Of a stretch of DNA of 43,580 nucleotides, positions 41,406-43,580 are shown piece after piece. This stretch comes from a virus. The DNA lies in IMG/VR virus record IMGVR_UViG_3300049893_000934, positions 1-43,580 of that record; one strand, written 5' to 3'. The notes under the pieces were generated by a model. It had not been told where the DNA came from and did not search any database. It saw only the letters and a program-made list of their open reading frames with translations. The translations under genes and the position numbers were made by a program. Within the stretch, counting starts at the first letter, position 1, and each line of letters opens with the position of its first letter.

Positions 41406-41490
41406 AATACGATGAGTTGAGATGCGTGGGATTGTTAACCACGTGATGGCTATCAGGGACTGAGGGATTACTGTGATCACGTCGTGTGTC

Positions 41491-41519
41491 ATAGTATTAT
41501 GTGTTGAAGTGGTTGTAAA
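41491..41519 (-). promoter_or_regulatory. promoter TTTACA-17-TACTAT
   Basis: Minus-strand TTTACA (41519-41514), 17 nt, TACTAT (41496-41491). Its position between the 153-aa and 94-aa genes marks a second early transcription unit. Downstream a GTGATCAC palindrome (about 41473-41480) could be an operator. Leader length to the ATG at 41405 is about 80 nt. Confidence 0.7.
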
Positions 41520-41523
41520 CGGA

Positions 41524-41985
41524 TTAATCAGCATCAGCGGCTGCTTGGAAGCGTTCACTGATGCGTTCGTCGACAATTTCTTCGATGGATTCTTTGTCGA
41601 GGAATTCGTCTGGGATTTCATCTACGTTGTCTTCAGTGGTGGATAGACGAGTGTCTAGTGCGTTGAAGTCGTCTTGTATGGCTTTGAGGCGCTTGTTGAT
41701 TTGGTCGAGTGCGGTGGGAAGGGTGATGATTGTGTTGATGATTGCTGCGATGGATTGTGCGTCGAGTGGCATAGGTGTTGGGATTGTTTGTTCTTCTTCA
41801 GTGTAGGACTTGCAGAGATCGAGGATTTTTTCTGCGAGTTGACCGTTACCGAATTGATGATCGATAAGGTCTGTGAGTGTGGATCCGGAGACGGAGTATG
41901 GGTTCTTGAGATTGGTGATGGACGATGTTTGGATTGTTTCGAGGATGTGGCTAGGGATTGTGAATTGGATGTAGATGTTAGGCAT
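41524..41985 (-). CDS. acidic coiled-coil early protein
   Basis: 153 aa. N-terminal half mixed. From about residue 75, helical and coiled (ALDQINKRLKAIQDDFNALDTRLS), then an acidic C-terminus (DEIPDEFLDKESIEEIVDERI). No family recognised. Confidence 0.6.
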   Translation of the reverse strand: MPNIYIQFTIPSHILETIQTSSITNLKNPYSVSGSTLTDLIDHQFGNGQLAEKILDLCKSYTEEEQTIPTPMPLDAQSIAAIINTIITLPTALDQINKRLKAIQDDFNALDTRLSTTEDNVDEIPDEFLDKESIEEIVDERISERFQAAADAD

Positions 41986-42015
41986 AGGAGTTATAGTTGA
42001 GTGTTAGTTGTGGAA

Positions 42016-42396
42016 TTAGTCGATGCGAGCGAAGCGGATGCCGAAGCGCGCGTGGATGTAGAGGGACCAACGAGAGTAGAATTCGTCTTTAGCTTCTTTG
42101 AGAGAGGTGGCGTAGACGAGGAATTTGTCGTCGTCAGGTGAGAGACGTGTCCATTGACCGGTGGTGGGAGAGATGTATTGTAGGTTGCGGTAGCCGAAGA
42201 CCCATTGAATGGGTTGGTATTTGAGGCGCTCGTCGTTGGGTAGGACGTTTTGTTCTTGGAAGCGTTCGCCGCGGAACTGAATGTGAGGGCGTGAGTTGAG
42301 GTAGGTTTTCTTTGTGGTTGTTGGAGTATTTGGTTGTGTGGTGGTGCTCATAGGAGTTGTGCTGTTGGATGTTTCGATATTGATTTGTGGATTCAT
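42016..42396 (-). CDS. first early protein, unknown
   Basis: 126 aa from 42396, or 111 aa from an internal Met at 42351. The N-terminal ~30 residues are Thr/Pro/Asn-rich (TTQPNTPTTTKK) and probably unstructured. The conserved-looking part has WVFGYRNLQYISPTTGQW and KEAKDEFYSRWSLYIH. It is the first gene after the divergent non-coding region and would be transcribed earliest. No function known to me. Confidence 0.6.
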   Translation of the reverse strand: MNPQINIETSNSTTPMSTTTQPNTPTTTKKTYLNSRPHIQFRGERFQEQNVLPNDERLKYQPIQWVFGYRNLQYISPTTGQWTRLSPDDDKFLVYATSLKEAKDEFYSRWSLYIHARFGIRFARID

Positions 42397-42419
42397 TTTG
42401 ATGGCGGACGACGGCCCGG

Positions 42420-42466
42420 TTTTCGCTCATCACAACCCGCTTGTAATATCTGGTGATGAGCGAAAA
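42420..42466. repeat. inverted repeat 1 (14-bp perfect arms)
   Basis: TTTTCGCTCATCAC (42420-42433) and its exact reverse complement (42453-42466) with a 19-base spacer. Just upstream of the first early gene, so it lies in its leader or promoter. A perfect 14-bp arm does not arise by chance here. Candidate operator, transcription terminator on either strand (T-rich ends) or origin element. Confidence 0.85.
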
Positions 42467-42475
42467 ATTATGCTA

Positions 42476-42522
42476 GAAACTGGCGTGACACAGCGGTTTA
42501 TACGCTGTGGCGCGACAGTTTC
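42476..42522. repeat. inverted repeat 2 (long interrupted hairpin)
   Basis: Arms GAAACTG/CAGTTTC and CACAGCG/CGCTGTG with a central internal section that can pair with two G-A mismatches, so about 18 pairs around a 7-nt loop. Contains a TATAAA on the minus strand. It starts 10 bases after inverted repeat 1. Confidence 0.8.
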
Positions 42523-42524
42523 AG

Positions 42525-42560
42525 TAATGGGCACCGCATAAATACCGTTGTTGCCCATTA
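42525..42560. repeat. inverted repeat 3 (9-bp perfect arms)
   Basis: TAATGGGCA (42525-42533) and TGCCCATTA (42552-42560) with an 18-base spacer, directly beside the second repeat. Together the three repeats form a 140-bp cluster of stem-loops. Confidence 0.75.
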
Positions 42561-42659
42561 TGATAGCAGAATAGGGACGGCGGACGGTGAATCCACAAAT
42601 CAATGAGAAACAGACAAGAGCACACGGATATGAGTGAGGTGTGGCTGAAGTGGGTCATT

Positions 42660-43477
42660 GGTATTGATATGTATTAACGGGTATTAGTGATTGTGGGTGT
42701 TGTATGTTGTTACGAGGTAATATGATGTGGGGAACTAGGTCATTGGTATTAGGAGTATTAGATTGATTAGGATGTGTTGAGGATAAGGAGGTTTATGCGT
42801 GTTGCATATCGATGCGCTAGCTTTGGACTGTGGATCGTGGAGTTAGGAATGTGGTTGTGGACCGGTCCAATGCGTTCATTTGTAAAATCGAGCACACGAA
42901 CCGTGTGCGTTGTGTCACGACCCGCTTAATCGTGGGCGGTGGCCTACAAGTGCATGGTGCATGCGTAAGGCAGCATGGAGACAAAGCACATTTCGTAAGA
43001 AATGTGACCCGGTCAATTGTTTTTATGAGGGCACCTGGGGGGCCCGAATCAACTTTCATCATCAGAGGATGCTGACCCACGAATCTACTCGGAGCACCCG
43101 GCGAACCTTACGGACAGGTATACAGAGGAAACGCCCTGTCCTCATGTTCTTGTTATATTAAGCAAAAACTGACAATCGTAATTATCGTATAGTATTAGGA
43201 CGGTATTGGCAAGCTAATACCATCTAAGTAGTTGATAATCAATTACTTTCGTGATTATAGCTTATTGGTATTAGAGGTATTGACATTTTTATAAAAATTC
43301 ACTTTTTCTATCGGCATTCTATCGGTATCCGCCCAAAGGAAACTCAAATCAATGAAGTAAAATTTTTTGAAGTGTTAATACCATCAATACTACAAAAAAT
43401 AATTGATATAAGTCATTGATTATCATATATTTACACAGTATTAATCATGTCAATACCCGTTAATACCTATTAATACC
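42660..43477. repeat. GGTATTA/TAATACC iterons in the divergent non-coding region
   Basis: A 7-8 base unit GGTATTAG (or its complement, with GGTATTG and GTATTAG variants) recurs: 42660-42666, 42671-42677, 42680-42687, 42745-42752, 42755-42761, about 43192, 43202-43208, 43214-43221, 43267-43274, 43276-43282, 43376-43382, 43451-43457, 43460-43467 and 43470-43477. The last two lie within the assembly-duplicated end and repeat at 7-14 and 17-24. Between them the DNA is AT-rich (about 43160-43450). Together this resembles an iteron-type replication origin or a repressor operator array. Confidence 0.65.
42790..43145. ncRNA. possible structured non-coding RNA between iteron clusters
   Basis: About 350 bases with no convincing protein frame but a dense series of dyads: TGGACCGGTCCA (42858-42869, perfect palindrome), GCACACG/CGTGTGC with a 3-nt loop (42892-42908), CACATTTC/GAAATGTG with a GTAA tetraloop (42987-43006) and GGACAGG/CCTGTCC (43112-43141). 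GC content is higher than in the AT-rich flanks. A 43-codon ORF from the ATG at 42795 follows AAGGAGG and is an alternative reading. I do not recognise an Rfam family. Confidence 0.4.
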
Positions 43478-43580
43478 TGCAAGTTCAAATCCCGGATATG
43501 CGGGGAAGAAATTTCTCTGTTTTCTTTTTTTCGCATATACTATAGAGTCCCTGTATGGCGAAAAACAGAACTGTCGTTCC
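43454..43580. repeat. 127-bp direct terminal repeat, right copy
   Basis: Identical to positions 1-127, including the iterons, the putative promoter and the first codons of the terminase-small-subunit gene. It closes the circular contig and is probably not a second physical copy. Confidence 0.95.

Noticed and set aside
42817-43080. 87-aa minus and 81-aa plus frames in the divergent region
   Set aside because: Low-complexity, overlapping each other, no SD or promoter close to an ATG, and located over hairpin-rich DNA.
1-43580. Phage RNA polymerase, integrase, repressor, reverse transcriptase/DGR, CRISPR array
   Set aside because: Searched for by motif in all long frames despite T7-like and BPP-1-like structural genes; none seen.

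Overview
This window is a complete or nearly complete genome of a tailed bacteriophage with podovirus (T7-like) virion architecture. The portal is of the T7 gp8 head-tail connector type. It is followed by a scaffold, a Bordetella phage BPP-1-like (Bbp17/Bbp19) capsid set, tubular tail proteins and large internal ejection proteins. The first 127 bases are repeated exactly as the last 127 bases, so the contig is circular in assembly terms with a unit length of 43453 bp. I see no phage RNA polymerase (so it is not a classical autographivirus), no integrase or repressor, no reverse transcriptase, no CRISPR array and no convincing tRNA. The lifestyle looks lytic. Almost no gene start has a Shine-Dalgarno sequence, and several predicted promoters lie so close to the ATG that the mRNA would be leaderless or nearly so. 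This points to a host that initiates translation without SD pairing, but I cannot name the host.

Layout: the right arm (102-24652, + strand) is the packaging, structural and lysis operon. It runs: small terminase candidate, TerL, three small proteins, portal, Bbp19-like protein, scaffold, a capsid unit with its own promoter, structured leader and terminator (5744-7597), tail adaptor and nozzle, a GNAT protein, internal virion proteins (including a 1473-aa polyvalent protein), a LamG-like protein and a probable spanin. The left arm (42396-24645, - strand) is the early/replication operon. It starts with small unknown proteins, then DUF932, DNA ligase, a nucleotide-modification set (methyltransferase, all-alpha NTP pyrophosphatase, dNMP kinase, thymidylate synthase/dCMP hydroxymethylase homologue), a family A DNA polymerase, a VRR-NUC nuclease, a primase of the TOTE AEP type, a UvrD-like helicase and an SNF2-like helicase. 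The arms converge at 24.65 kb with an 8-bp overlap and no terminator. They diverge from a ~1.15-kb non-coding region (42397-43453 plus 1-101) containing three large inverted repeats, a possible structured RNA and many GGTATTA/TAATACC iterons.

Most interesting points: (1) the thymidylate-synthase homologue has Asp in place of the nucleotide-discriminating Asn. It sits with an NTP pyrophosphatase and a nucleotide kinase, recalling the T4 gp56-gp42-gp1 route to 5-hydroxymethylcytosine DNA. (2) The capsid leader is a multi-hairpin RNA with two copies of one strand competing for the same partner. (3) A family of TTTACA-17-TANNNT promoters gives near-leaderless mRNAs. (4) The 8-mer AGTCCCTG is strongly over-represented. 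(5) The divergent region looks like an iteron origin, while the base skew flips inside the early operon near 39.4 kb.
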